Below, in pieces: positions 8,601-17,768 of a DNA stretch of 41,312 bases. The stretch's first letter is position 1; every line of letters begins with the position of its first letter. Made by a program: the position numbers and the translations under genes. The stretch is from positions 1-41,312 of the IMG/VR virus record IMGVR_UViG_3300030382_003620; one strand, written 5' to 3'. The DNA is from a virus. The notes beneath the pieces were generated by a model. The model did not search any database. It was not told where the DNA came from and saw only the letters and a list, made by a program, of their open reading frames with translations.

Positions 8601-10884
8601 TGCCTGATATTTCGTCAACCATCTTCTTGACACCACCAAGACGGGCCTCTGCTGTCCTTCTTATGGCCCCTTTTTCACTCTCGATAATCCAATCTGCCGT
8701 TGGTCTAAGAGCGTCATTTAGATTGATGTCTGCAACACTTCTCCACATTCCCGTCATCCATCCTCCAAGAACGTGACCGGGTTTTGTCCCGTATTGATTC
8801 CCACTTTCAATCGAGTCGATCATGGGTCCCTTCCACACACGCTCATACGAAGATGTCTCTCTTGATCTGATTGCATTTCTGAATCCAGAACTCGCTCCAA
8901 GAATCTTGTCCTCCCAGTTCGTATCGTCCGGGGAGACTGCGGGACCACGTGGTATATATCCACTTCGATAACGTGCGAGTTCCTCTGGGTTATCTGCATG
9001 TTTCGCGACAAGTTTCTTTGCAGCATCGAAGGAAATTCCGGTTTCCCGCGCAATTGCCGATGGATCGGCTTTCATCCAAAATGCTTTATCTGATAGCTTC
9101 CCATACGAAAACTTGTCCGGTATGGGTCCATCCATAGCGTATTCCCACTGGAACTCAACATCATCTATAATTTTTCGTACCTCTCCCATAAATTCCCAGA
9201 ATGAATCCTGTTCGAGTAAATCTGTACCATCGGCCCGCAAGTAACGCATTGGCTGGGAGAGCAAGTCTTCCCATCCGATATCAATGACTCCTGCTTTTGG
9301 ATCACTCCGTAAGAGAACCTGTACTGTTGCATCATCACTCACAGAGAATCCAACTGACTCCCAGTCGTCTTGTAATTTAATGGAGTAAATGCTGCCCATG
9401 CTGTCTGCTTTGTTATGAACTTCTTCACGTGCGAGGAGATTTTGGTTTCTATATTCTCCACTGATCTTTTGATTGAAAGAACTATGATTAGGGTTAATAC
9501 GTGGGTCATCATGTCGAATAAACTCTGTAACCAATTTCTTTGGATCTGTGATAAGGGGAAGGAATTTACCCAGCCTGCTTTCTAGTATTCTCTTTGCTGG
9601 TTTGAACGTCATCTGTGCATTAACCATTTCCTGCCGAGCCGGATCAAGTGGTCCGATAACAGGCGTCCCTTCCGTCTGTTGTACCATTCTTCCCTGCTGA
9701 ACAGGAGTGACCTTGATGTTAGGAATGTTTTCATAAAACGTATCACGAACTGATTTCTTGAATGCGGCAGACGCATTTGATGCAACATCAGCACCCGGAA
9801 TGCTCTGAACAATAGGCTTCGATGCCTTGACTAATTTCGTAACTGGTTTTGCTAATCCAAAAGTAGCTGCCTCTAACAAGCTAGGTGTTTGTAAATCAAG
9901 GAGTGACTGCATACCTGCCGGGTTCGTCTCTAAGAGAAATTGTCTTCTCTCTTGGTCGTTTGTTAAAAACTTTCCAGCAAGTGAAGACTTCTTCTGGGTT
10001 GGTTTCCCTCCCCATTCATGTGCAATATATGTGTCTTCAGGAACCCTATCGTCTCCCCGAAGGATGTTCCGAACTTTTTTGGGAGGAAGATCAGGCGATG
10101 GCCCCTTATAGGGCTCATCGTAGAGTTGCATGAATCCCGCTTCTAGGTAAGGGCGCATAGTGGGGAACACGGATGTTATCCCCTCGGTGTACTCTCTCGC
10201 CCCCTCCTTCGTAAAACCCAACCTTTCCATGAAACTCTTGGGAGTTTCATTAGGTTCAGGAGTAAACTTACCTGTCTCTCGGAAATTTTTGTAAAAAGAA
10301 GTCCCCAACGGAGTCCCAATTTCTTCCATCCCCTGTGGATGGAAACCCTGTGCTGCCCTAAGCTCCAAAGGTGTTAGTCCCGTTTGCTCTGCAACACTGA
10401 GTTGCATCGCTTCTTCGCCTGATCGAACACCCGGTATATACTTCGCCAGAGATTCCCCGGCAGCCCTTTGTGCATGTTCCGAAAGAGGAGTTCCAAATAC
10501 TTCTTTTTGTCCAATTGGTTGAGTACCAGTCTCGAATATACTCTGTGCCGGAGCACGTGTTGGGATAGAGTATCCCGCTTCTTTTAGAATGTTTTCCAGT
10601 GGAGCCATTTGTGCCCGTAAACGCTGAAGCTCCTCTTGATCCGTTGCTCCTTCAGCCTTACGATAAATCGTAGATAGCTGTCGTTCCACTTCACGCATCA
10701 TTTCATTAATACCACGTGCTTCGGAAGACGCCTCAGATTCGATCATTCTTCTCTCACGACTCTGCCCACCACGACTTGAAACATCTCCTGTTTGTATAGG
10801 TGTAAATGCCGGACGGGGAACAAAGGAGCGCGGAGAAATACTCCCACCAGTTGTTTTTCGTCTGGGGAGTCGAGGTGTAACCAT
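5614..10884 (-). CDS. Giant virion protein, 1756 aa (internal virion protein-like)
   Basis: The largest gene in the window. The first 60 residues are basic and disordered. Helical segments follow, then a central region (about 950-1500) with DWSRMLVLTGDNAAPFNQGLY, ARAPAAWMKVMGKTQAAL and several hydrophobic helices. This matches the pattern of very large virion-associated proteins of environmental podoviruses, which are ejected with DNA or line the portal. No catalytic lysozyme or protease motif could be picked out by eye. It lies between the 1121-aa protein and the scaffold and begins right after the previous stop (TAAATG). Entry into the host cell during DNA ejection is a family-level inference. 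Confidence 0.65.
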   Translation of the reverse strand: MVTPRLPRRKTTGGSISPRSFVPRPAFTPIQTGDVSSRGGQSRERRMIESEASSEARGINEMMREVERQLSTIYRKAEGATDQEELQRLRAQMAPLENILKEAGYSIPTRAPAQSIFETGTQPIGQKEVFGTPLSEHAQRAAGESLAKYIPGVRSGEEAMQLSVAEQTGLTPLELRAAQGFHPQGMEEIGTPLGTSFYKNFRETGKFTPEPNETPKSFMERLGFTKEGAREYTEGITSVFPTMRPYLEAGFMQLYDEPYKGPSPDLPPKKVRNILRGDDRVPEDTYIAHEWGGKPTQKKSSLAGKFLTNDQERRQFLLETNPAGMQSLLDLQTPSLLEAATFGLAKPVTKLVKASKPIVQSIPGADVASNASAAFKKSVRDTFYENIPNIKVTPVQQGRMVQQTEGTPVIGPLDPARQEMVNAQMTFKPAKRILESRLGKFLPLITDPKKLVTEFIRHDDPRINPNHSSFNQKISGEYRNQNLLAREEVHNKADSMGSIYSIKLQDDWESVGFSVSDDATVQVLLRSDPKAGVIDIGWEDLLSQPMRYLRADGTDLLEQDSFWEFMGEVRKIIDDVEFQWEYAMDGPIPDKFSYGKLSDKAFWMKADPSAIARETGISFDAAKKLVAKHADNPEELARYRSGYIPRGPAVSPDDTNWEDKILGASSGFRNAIRSRETSSYERVWKGPMIDSIESGNQYGTKPGHVLGGWMTGMWRSVADINLNDALRPTADWIIESEKGAIRRTAEARLGGVKKMVDEISGTMSEMIRGKTFVDTYETTEIPIQKALNDAGISLDEAKLIARNQRLLRGYQEGRLLSETMGETEVARWRPDARMEETKFSPEVRPDVEEALGWSSPEAAKMLDRWAALPPRLRRLLISDPDSIPSTQGKLAKGGPRTSVADDSAMISVDRVVKNKQLEQLHRDLEPEQYELLLKGQNIKDPSLRTDFLRKSWRTVERSVNEKRMNVESAMNDRIQEWKRADNNASVKDRDAFSAKQIQDGQNFLQTRNMNNMGEYLFDEKTQKHIDSRLADPAAGWKGVFTKFNDWSRMLVLTGDNAAPFNQGLYLLARAPAAWMKVMGKTQAALVEPKYWEKQIVKHFDDYKEMVENGSTFEQSSEWFAGARHTETARVMMRDLEEKIGTKGYIDKIIRRMGTELRSRPEASFKILRDEGRRELYLSLKPVYEAEGKSLTELTGFVDNLIGTSKGIGIRSKQRSIESGLMLARGYYRAHLAVLGSALQGGIRGQQARESLSKLMMSQLSIHTFLARQTGQDVNLDPSDPHFMQIEIDGVWIGIPGFQRSVIRLIGDLMQETAENVDPDRFATFPREGGPFGNPAIRWLRGKASGSGRAITTILDQEDFTGNDITNPGSIVATIGRDAFLPIIMKDLVVENPSLPLWAAPLSFNGMLTRQPSHWGELGHLMDERAEELGLPPYTMHEAQRLGVKKMSSTEKEFLLSVFPDLRDADTNYMQSIEETEGRGFAAIFQQYNVHLNDHKDEQVEGLHNWIRTSEDKYAKGDLGTQGFYSTRRLPEELVKLGKSRADIRDQLIKNSPEVSDYFNRLDKEEPLNTTADSDLILQDYYSDVTFHPDLSSENQEHPFFDYQKYSELESAWVEKWNHRTGGKGEEVWWEVQKMMKYDPDMPEVVREWHDARLSLKGYWQVGEELAKRYGVLNEWRQSKTDVLKEPSDTIKQIDRIVEETRRQVRSSNRYIDIVLFRFGLTSTLQNEENQREFDTEEKMQALISFSGFSSEPYRGE

Positions 10885-13800
10885 TTATCTCATCCCTCTC
10901 ACACGACCAACAGTGGGCCTGATCTGTCCCTGTCTCGGTCCACCCGGTGATACAGATCCAATCATTTGTCGTAACATACCGGGATCAACTCCTCCAACGC
11001 CCTGTGCAAGAGCAAATAATCCTTCTAGTGCTTCTGGTCCGATCTGCTGTGCATAGCTACGTGTGGGAATCATGGATGTTATTTGACCCTGCTGGTTCAA
11101 AACTGGTCGTAATGATGGAGCAATATATCCGCTATCTTGATAAGCGAGCATCGACGCGGTTGCCGGATCAAGAGCAGAAAGTCCTGCTTGTAACATCTGT
11201 GGTGCGATGCCAATCTCGGCAATGTCAACATCTCCCTCTTGCCTCTGTTCCAGAGTCCGTCTCTCTTCTGTTCCACCAGCAGCAATATTAGCAAGATCCT
11301 GCCTTCCTTCAGCAACAATTTGGTCGATCTTACCTTTTAATTCAATGAGTGACAGATGCCTCTGATGATTAAATGATTCTCCCTGTCTTTGCTTATCCTG
11401 TTCTCCAGACTGAATAAGCAGGTCGAGATCACCCTGTATCTCAAGAGCTTTTGTTTGCCGACTCTCTACTCCAGAAGCAGCAATATTGGCACGATCCACG
11501 TCTCCTTCAGCAGAAATCTGGTCAAGAATCTGTCCACCAGCTTGAGCCTGTGTGCGTCTCGTTTCTTCTCCACCAGCAGCAATATTAGCAAGGTCCTGAG
11601 CACCTCTTTCGCGCTCTAGTGCAAGATCTCGCGTTCCAGATGCGATTCCCTCAGCCTTTTCCGCTGCTATCTCTCGATTCAGGACATCTAGCTTCGTCTT
11701 TCGATCTTCTCCCTTTGACAGGCCAATTTCTTCAAGGGTGTTATCATGCCGGAGAGAAATGATATCTTTATCTGCATTAGATCTTGCAGTAATTTCCTTC
11801 ATCATATTCTCGAAATTTTTTGCTGTCTTCTCCATATCATTCGTGTGAATCACACCAATCTCGTGCAGAGTAGTAGCAAATTTTACGGATATGTTTCTTC
11901 TCTCTTCGTTCCCCTGTGCAGCAAATTGTTTGAGTACCGCCGTGTGTTCTGATGCCTGCATACTTTCATCATGAGACATTTCCATACCAAGAATTAATTT
12001 CTGAAAAGACCTTTCGTTTTCTGATTCCCCAGAACGAAAGATGAACTCGGAGTCCTGCATAGAAGCATGAAACTCTTGGGCTTGCGCGTCTGTCATACGC
12101 TGTTCTTCGCCACCCTTTGCAATTGCCTCAAGTTGTGTCTCTTTGACTGCAAGGAGTTCTTCTAGTTTGTTTTCATGTTCTTCAACTCGTGCCGAGTCAG
12201 CAATTTCGGAAGCGCGATTCATTGAATTTTTTTCTGCTTCAATCTGCCTGTCCAGCATGTCGATAGCTTCGTTATGTCTGATCCCAGCTTGAGTATCTTG
12301 CCAAGTAAGGAGAGCATCCTGTGTGAGCCTGTCCTCTACTCCTTCTTGTTCTATACGCGCAAGACCCCCATAGATCTCCATGGTTGTTTCCATCATGTCC
12401 CATGACGCCTTCTGGTTAACGGTCAATCGATCTTCTATACCAGACTGCTTAATCATGTCCATATTATTCTTTGTTGTTACATTAAATTGCCGGACAGCTT
12501 CCGCATCGTTATCGTCGAGTCTCGTCTGTTCTTGAGACTCACGCCACGTGATGAGAGCATTTTGATAGTGTGTCTCGTACTCCGTAATAATGGGATTCGG
12601 CATCTGTTGTGTTGTTATTTTCGTTTCATACGTCATGTGTTCTTCTGGGTTTCCATCTGCATCCGTTTTGAAATGTTGTATCCCGTACTTTGAGATTTCC
12701 TCTAGTTGGACTAGACGTCCCTCCACATATTCATCATTCCCAAGCGCGTCTTTTCTTGTATGAGTATTAAGCCAATATTTTCCTGTCCCTACGGCTACCG
12801 TAACTTCTGATCCGGCTGGTAACATAGTGGGAACAGGGTTTCCTGCGCTATCCATCAAAACAATTTTCTTAGGTTTTTCATTCCGATTGATACTGTCCGT
12901 GAGAGAGAGATGTGCCGCACCAAGAATGGTATTCATCGCATCATCGTATTGCTGACGTTTTAGTGATCCGGCTACCGGAATAGACCCATCCGCTTCCAGA
13001 AAGTCATTGAGGTTAATCTGGTATTGAGGAACTCCTGATGTGAATCCATCCAGCTTGGGGATATTCTTCCTCGTAAAGTCTTTCATCTTATCCGACATGT
13101 TCGTACCAACAGCGTCTATTTGGCTGTTGACTTTTTCTCGTCGATTCCCTTGCTGGCGTTCTAACTGATGCCACGCTTCTGATCCCGGTGGATTCGGATT
13201 GAAGAACTTAAGCGCTTCTTGCCCTTGCCCTTCTTCACTCGTCTCTTGTTTTTGTGATCCATCGGAAAATATTGTTTTGCTTGATCCATCGAGAAATACT
13301 GTTTTGATTAATCCATTTGTTTGCGTCGTTGTGGTCGATCCATCAGCGTTCTGTACGCTAGTCGATCCATCAGCGTTCTGTACGACATTTGTTCCAGCCG
13401 CTATATTATTCTGTGCCATTGTAGTGACTTGATTCGCAAAATTCTTGAATGCAGAAAGTGCTGATCCATCTCCTGCTGTTCCCGGCTTTGTCGTATCCGT
13501 TACGTTTACTTGTGGAGATATCGTACCGACGGCTGGGATAGTATTGACGAGGTTTCCTAAGCCGTCATAAATTTCTTTTGATCCGTCTGCATGGTGAACT
13601 GTCTTTGCTCCAGACGCATCATATGTGTTGAATGATGTCCCTCCCGCAGAATCGCTAGTTGTGGGTACTACGGGTTTGGGTACTACGGGTTTGGGTACTA
13701 CGGGTTTGGGTACTACGGGTTGTCCATTTTGCACAACGGGTTTTCCGTTTTGCACAACAACATCTGGTTTTCCGTTTTGCACAACAACATCTGGTTTTCC

Positions 13801-14250
13801 GTTTTGCACAACAACATCTGGCTTTACGTTTGGTTGACCGTTGTTCACAACAACTGGCTGTCCGTTTATTGTTTCATCCGATGGTTGTATATAATCACCC
13901 TCAAAAAAGTCACCCTCGAATCCAAGGTTATTAAAGCTACCCTTTGAGCCAAAGTTTGGCCCAATTTGATTCTTGGGAGATTGAAATCCATATGCTTTTG
14001 TAAGACTAGTTAATACTTGATCTCCCCGTGTATCAACGTCCATATTTGTATTCATTGCGGGAGTAATAAATCCCCCCGCTGCTTCATCAAGCGGAAGAGA
14101 TCTGTCTTCCGCTCCCGGCGTAAGAGGCTGATAAAACCGAGAAGTGGGATCCCCTTTCCCCCCTTCTTCCTCTGCTTCAAATTCGTCCCACTCGCCTTGG
14201 GCCCCCCAAGGGTACTTATCCTCTGATCGATATCCCGGTACGTTTGGCAT
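10885..14250 (-). CDS. Large repeat-rich virion protein, 1121 aa
   Basis: Three zones are visible. An N-terminal zone (1-150) is disordered. A repeat zone (about 140-200) carries VVVQNGKPD (three perfect copies) and VPKPV (four copies), followed by NADGST-type repeats to about 340. A long helical zone (about 560-1040) carries a recurrent pattern DLANIAAGGEETRRT, in which blocks of about 25-35 residues recur many times, typical of an extended alpha-helical rod. The C terminus is basic (QIRPTVGRVRGMR). It is probably an elongated internal or tail virion protein working with the 1756-aa protein. The helical zone could act as a tape-measure-like ruler. No domain with known activity is visible. 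Confidence 0.6.
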   Translation of the reverse strand: MPNVPGYRSEDKYPWGAQGEWDEFEAEEEGGKGDPTSRFYQPLTPGAEDRSLPLDEAAGGFITPAMNTNMDVDTRGDQVLTSLTKAYGFQSPKNQIGPNFGSKGSFNNLGFEGDFFEGDYIQPSDETINGQPVVVNNGQPNVKPDVVVQNGKPDVVVQNGKPDVVVQNGKPVVQNGQPVVPKPVVPKPVVPKPVVPTTSDSAGGTSFNTYDASGAKTVHHADGSKEIYDGLGNLVNTIPAVGTISPQVNVTDTTKPGTAGDGSALSAFKNFANQVTTMAQNNIAAGTNVVQNADGSTSVQNADGSTTTTQTNGLIKTVFLDGSSKTIFSDGSQKQETSEEGQGQEALKFFNPNPPGSEAWHQLERQQGNRREKVNSQIDAVGTNMSDKMKDFTRKNIPKLDGFTSGVPQYQINLNDFLEADGSIPVAGSLKRQQYDDAMNTILGAAHLSLTDSINRNEKPKKIVLMDSAGNPVPTMLPAGSEVTVAVGTGKYWLNTHTRKDALGNDEYVEGRLVQLEEISKYGIQHFKTDADGNPEEHMTYETKITTQQMPNPIITEYETHYQNALITWRESQEQTRLDDNDAEAVRQFNVTTKNNMDMIKQSGIEDRLTVNQKASWDMMETTMEIYGGLARIEQEGVEDRLTQDALLTWQDTQAGIRHNEAIDMLDRQIEAEKNSMNRASEIADSARVEEHENKLEELLAVKETQLEAIAKGGEEQRMTDAQAQEFHASMQDSEFIFRSGESENERSFQKLILGMEMSHDESMQASEHTAVLKQFAAQGNEERRNISVKFATTLHEIGVIHTNDMEKTAKNFENMMKEITARSNADKDIISLRHDNTLEEIGLSKGEDRKTKLDVLNREIAAEKAEGIASGTRDLALERERGAQDLANIAAGGEETRRTQAQAGGQILDQISAEGDVDRANIAASGVESRQTKALEIQGDLDLLIQSGEQDKQRQGESFNHQRHLSLIELKGKIDQIVAEGRQDLANIAAGGTEERRTLEQRQEGDVDIAEIGIAPQMLQAGLSALDPATASMLAYQDSGYIAPSLRPVLNQQGQITSMIPTRSYAQQIGPEALEGLFALAQGVGGVDPGMLRQMIGSVSPGGPRQGQIRPTVGRVRGMR
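13663..13722. repeat. Four 15-bp tandem repeats in the 1121-aa gene
   Basis: Four consecutive 15-bp units (13663, 13678, 13693, 13708; the last differs at one base) encode a VPKPV-type pentapeptide on the minus strand. Copy number could vary by slippage without breaking the frame. Confidence 0.9.
13741..13821. repeat. Three perfect 27-bp tandem repeats in the 1121-aa gene
   Basis: Three identical 27-bp units (13741, 13768, 13795) encode the nonapeptide VVVQNGKPD (circularly permuted). Degenerate copies flank them on both sides. Exact identity over 81 bases implies recent expansion. Confidence 0.9.
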
Positions 14251-14251
14251 A

Positions 14252-14404
14252 TTAGAACCTCGGTAATATATCTTCTAATCGAATTGCTTTTTTCTCTGGT
14301 TGTGGTTTCGGCTTCTCTGGTTGTTCAAAATTCTTCAGAAGCTCCTGCGTCTGCTCACTCACACGACTGAGGATGCTCTCAATTGTTCCCCTGTTGTCTG
14401 CCAT
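14252..14404 (-). CDS. Small unknown protein, 50 aa, after portal
   Basis: This ATG overlaps the portal stop (TAATG), and the frame ends two bases before the ATG of the 1121-aa gene (TAATATG), so it fills the gap exactly. The product is an amphipathic helix (TIESILSRVSEQTQELLKNF), a Pro/Lys/Glu linker and a short end IRLEDILPRF. Exact coupling to both neighbours supports a real gene. It may be a small head-completion or assembly peptide, but no family is recognised. Confidence 0.65.
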   Translation of the reverse strand: MADNRGTIESILSRVSEQTQELLKNFEQPEKPKPQPEKKAIRLEDILPRF

Positions 14405-16302
14405 TATGTCACCTGCTCTCCACCCATTGTTGGCTGCGGTGCGCCACCTGCGCCACCCATCAGGCCGCCCAGCCGATCAACCTCTTCTGGTGATCGCGGG
14501 AACATCCCCTGATTGGGCTCTCCTGTTCGTGTTGCCTGTCCCTGTCCTGTCCGTTGCAGTTCATCGGGGCGCGGAGCCGTACTCGTCGCGCCACCGAGGA
14601 ACCTGTTCCCCACACCACCCGGTGGAGGCGTCCCCTCCTGTGCACCTGCTCCGAGTGCTTGCTGCAATTGTGGGAGTAATCCAATCCTGTCGAGGGCAAT
14701 CGGCGCGATCTGTGGTAAGAGTTGCTGTAACAGAATCTCTGCCATACGCTGCTGATCGTCCTCCAGTGGATTTTGGATACCAAGATATTTTTTCGCCGCG
14801 AGTGACCGGGATATCAGTCCCTGTCCTCCGTTCCAGAGACGCATACCGAGCATCGCCCGGTTCTGCTGATCCTCTGGGCTTGCGGCTTCCAGACGCACAA
14901 TCGTGACATAGTGCCCCTTCACGTCGTCTGGCTTGACCCGCTGATCGAACTGGTGCACTTCGGTCTGTGCCCAGACACGGATCGGATGTCGAATCACGTT
15001 CTCCAGTATCCGTGCATAGAGTTCGTTTGCGGACTGGATCATCATGGCAACGCCATCGGCAATCGAGCCAAACTTGAGTCGTGCCATCCCAGCACGGACT
15101 GATGTATCGAATCCCGATGTTGCCCCTGAATCCATACCACGAACGACACGCGGGACCGTATCTTCCTCGATCATGGACTCGATTCTCTCGATCATCACCT
15201 GCACTTCTGCCGGGGTTTGTGGAGGCTGGAACGGTTCTCGTTTCACACTTTCGTCGATCCAGTTCTTTGCTCCCGGTTCAATCGAGTACTGATTGGTCAC
15301 CCGACGCACAATTTCTTCTGGGCCCACAAAATCAATGGTAGGCCACGCATTGTAGCGGATCAGTGTATCCCACTGCGAGAGTAGGCGTGCGTGTTCGATC
15401 AGGAGTTCGTGAATATAGTAGAGCAGACCGCGATAGCGTTCCGATGGATTGGTGGAGATGAGGTCTTTCCCCAGTCCCGCATCGGCGAAAACGTAGGGAA
15501 TGCGTCCATATCCATGCCGTCGGGGGCGCATAGCCCAGCGGTCATCGGCGATATAGGCGACCCATTCCTCGTCCCAGTATTCCCAGAACTCGATTTCTCC
15601 GTTGAGATTCGCTGCGGTCTTTTCCCATTCTTTTCCGTAGAGGGCAACAACCTGTTCGACGGGCATCATATACTTCTCGATGCCCCAGCGTTTTCGGTCG
15701 GTGGTGGATGTATCCCAGATAATATTCTTTGGATTCACCGTACGGACCTGATAGGGAAAGGAGATATCGCGTGTCTCGAAGAGATCCTTGATGGCATCGA
15801 CATAGCCGGGATCATCTTCTTCGGGGACATCGCCACGGGGCCAGAGATCAGGGTCGAACATAATCTTCATGACGCCGAGTCCGTAGCGGAACGCGTGCTT
15901 GACCGCCATCTTGAGAACGGGTTGTTCCTGTCGTGCACGGTTCCATGCACCGATATAGAACTTGGTCAGGATTTCTGCATTGGCCTGACCGCGTGCACCG
16001 CGTGGGGGCACGGTAATATTGAGATTGGAGACATCGACGTGATTGGTTGCATCCTCGATCAGTGCATGTCCCTTCGGTGTCTTGATCTGGACACCACCTT
16101 CTGCTGTGGACACGTCAAATGTTCCTTCGTAGAAGATGTCTTCCGTCTCGCACTGTTGTTTAAAATGATCGAACTGGCGTTGTTCTGCATTGGCCTTGAG
16201 GTCGAGAAGCTGCTGGAGACTGGGTGCATTGACCTCTTCTTCCAGAACTTCGACCCAGCGTGATTCATCAAGGGAGTTCGTGTTTGTCTCTTGCGTCGTC
16301 AT
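14404..16302 (-). CDS. Portal protein
   Basis: A 632-residue protein directly downstream of the large terminase with an ATGA overlap. The N-terminal third includes KFYIGAWNRARQEQPVLKMA and AFRYGLGVMKIMFDPDLW, and the middle has PYQVRTVNPKNIIWD and AYIADDRWAMRPRRHGYG, all in the style of portal proteins. Residues about 380-430 (ERIESMIEEDTVPRVVRGMD and TSGFDTSVRAGMARL) fit the stem and clip region. The C terminus is Pro/Gly-rich and disordered. The portal forms the dodecameric vertex through which the terminase pumps DNA. Confidence 0.85.
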   Translation of the reverse strand: MTTQETNTNSLDESRWVEVLEEEVNAPSLQQLLDLKANAEQRQFDHFKQQCETEDIFYEGTFDVSTAEGGVQIKTPKGHALIEDATNHVDVSNLNITVPPRGARGQANAEILTKFYIGAWNRARQEQPVLKMAVKHAFRYGLGVMKIMFDPDLWPRGDVPEEDDPGYVDAIKDLFETRDISFPYQVRTVNPKNIIWDTSTTDRKRWGIEKYMMPVEQVVALYGKEWEKTAANLNGEIEFWEYWDEEWVAYIADDRWAMRPRRHGYGRIPYVFADAGLGKDLISTNPSERYRGLLYYIHELLIEHARLLSQWDTLIRYNAWPTIDFVGPEEIVRRVTNQYSIEPGAKNWIDESVKREPFQPPQTPAEVQVMIERIESMIEEDTVPRVVRGMDSGATSGFDTSVRAGMARLKFGSIADGVAMMIQSANELYARILENVIRHPIRVWAQTEVHQFDQRVKPDDVKGHYVTIVRLEAASPEDQQNRAMLGMRLWNGGQGLISRSLAAKKYLGIQNPLEDDQQRMAEILLQQLLPQIAPIALDRIGLLPQLQQALGAGAQEGTPPPGGVGNRFLGGATSTAPRPDELQRTGQGQATRTGEPNQGMFPRSPEEVDRLGGLMGGAGGAPQPTMGGEQVT

Positions 16303-17768
16303 ACGTCAATCCCCTGTTCCTGATAGTCTTCTATTTTGCGCTCCCAGCGTGCACGTTTTCGTTGTAATGTCCGTGGTCCGGCAGAAGCACCTGCTTTTTG
16401 GTCAACCATAATCTCTGCGGATGTTGGTGCGTAGTGGATTGGCTGGAAGTCTTCCCATGTATCCTCCGTCATTTCTGGTCGGACGCATCCCCGGAGGGCC
16501 AGAGCGATGGCAAAGGGCCAGTCGTCGTGTCCACCCGGCGGTGCTTCGTATCTTACAGTGCCGGAGGGTAATTTAACAGGTCGCAGTCCGCGCATTTCAC
16601 GAACCATTGTCGTTTCATACGGAAGCCGAATCGTTTTTTTCTCGACAGCAATCTGTAAACTTGTAACAATTGCCTGACGGGAGTCGGGCGAACTTCCTCG
16701 ACCACCCGTGATGACCACATCCACGAGTGGTAATCCCCGTCTCCGCAGTTGCTGCGTGGGAACGTCACCCAGTCCTGTTGCATCAGCGAAGAGACGCTGA
16801 TGATGCCATGTCTTGTAGATCTCTTCAATTCTTTCAAGTTGGTCATCCCAGTCCACGCCTTTCATATAATCATAGTGGACAGCCTTGCGATGGCATCCAT
16901 CCATCGTGACGACAACGGTTGCGTCCACTTTCCGGGCAAAGTCGATCCCGGCGACATAGAAGTGTCCCTCTTCGGGTGCGTCGAGCCAGTTCTGGCTGGG
17001 TGTGATGATATCGTCGAGTCGTCCGAAGGCGCGTTCTGCGACAACGCCGATTTCGGCGAGGTACATCCTGCGCCATGTTTCATCGAGTAATTCGTTCTTT
17101 GCTTCCTCGATCTCTTCGAGTTGTTCTGTCGTGAGATAGGGATTGTCGAAGGTGGTATAGCGGAACGCCTTGTAGATATCGGAGTCACCGTTACCAATAT
17201 CCCAGAGGCGGTGAAACCAGTGATCTTCGTACGTGGGCGGTATTCCTTCGACCATGAGATAGCCATCCCTGTCGGGGGAGGTAAGTGTGCCGCGTGCCTT
17301 GCTCCATGCTGATTCGGGGATATCCTGTGCTTCTGTGACCCAGAGCACATCGAGCCCGGCTGTCTGAAGGGAGTCGGGTCGTTCTGCGGATTTAAACTCG
17401 ATCAGCCCCCCTTCGGGTCGTGCGTTCCATCCGTTGAGCCAGATTTTGTGTTCATCTTCGATGACCTGTCGGATGAGGGGTTGTGGGAAGTAGCTGAGCA
17501 TTTCGAGCCATGCCTGATTCGACTGTGGATACGAGGGCGCGAGAATCCAGACATGGAGAGGTGGAACGAGGGAGATCGGTGCAGGTGTCTTGGAGATTTC
17601 GTTCAGCCACTGGATGACTTTGAAGACGGTGACACGTCCTTTTCCGAAGCGTCGTCCGCATTCGAGCACGATCCTTTTGGACGGCTCGGAGAGGATTTCT
17701 TCCTGTGCCCAGTGCGGGGTAAAGAAATCGGATAGGTCAACGGATTCTGTCGTGGTATCGGTCGTCAT
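16299..17768 (-). CDS. terL: Terminase large subunit (packaging ATPase/nuclease)
   Basis: A 489-residue protein with both terminase domains. The ATPase half has a Walker A-type CGRRFGKGR at about 37-45 and Walker B VLWVTEA at 141-147 with Glu146. The RNase H-like nuclease half has the first acidic residue in VAGIDFARK (Asp276), a second in LFADATG (Asp329) and a third in GGHDDW (Asp415/416). It cuts concatemers and drives DNA into the prohead. It overlaps the small subunit upstream and the portal downstream by 4 bases each (ATGA), so the three are translated as a unit. Confidence 0.93.
   Translation of the reverse strand: MTTDTTTESVDLSDFFTPHWAQEEILSEPSKRIVLECGRRFGKGRVTVFKVIQWLNEISKTPAPISLVPPLHVWILAPSYPQSNQAWLEMLSYFPQPLIRQVIEDEHKIWLNGWNARPEGGLIEFKSAERPDSLQTAGLDVLWVTEAQDIPESAWSKARGTLTSPDRDGYLMVEGIPPTYEDHWFHRLWDIGNGDSDIYKAFRYTTFDNPYLTTEQLEEIEEAKNELLDETWRRMYLAEIGVVAERAFGRLDDIITPSQNWLDAPEEGHFYVAGIDFARKVDATVVVTMDGCHRKAVHYDYMKGVDWDDQLERIEEIYKTWHHQRLFADATGLGDVPTQQLRRRGLPLVDVVITGGRGSSPDSRQAIVTSLQIAVEKKTIRLPYETTMVREMRGLRPVKLPSGTVRYEAPPGGHDDWPFAIALALRGCVRPEMTEDTWEDFQPIHYAPTSAEIMVDQKAGASAGPRTLQRKRARWERKIEDYQEQGIDV

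Noticed and set aside
15391-16263. Plus-strand open frame of 290 residues opposite the portal gene
   Set aside because: It is a shadow of the well-supported portal frame, with no ribosome site and no recognisable motif.
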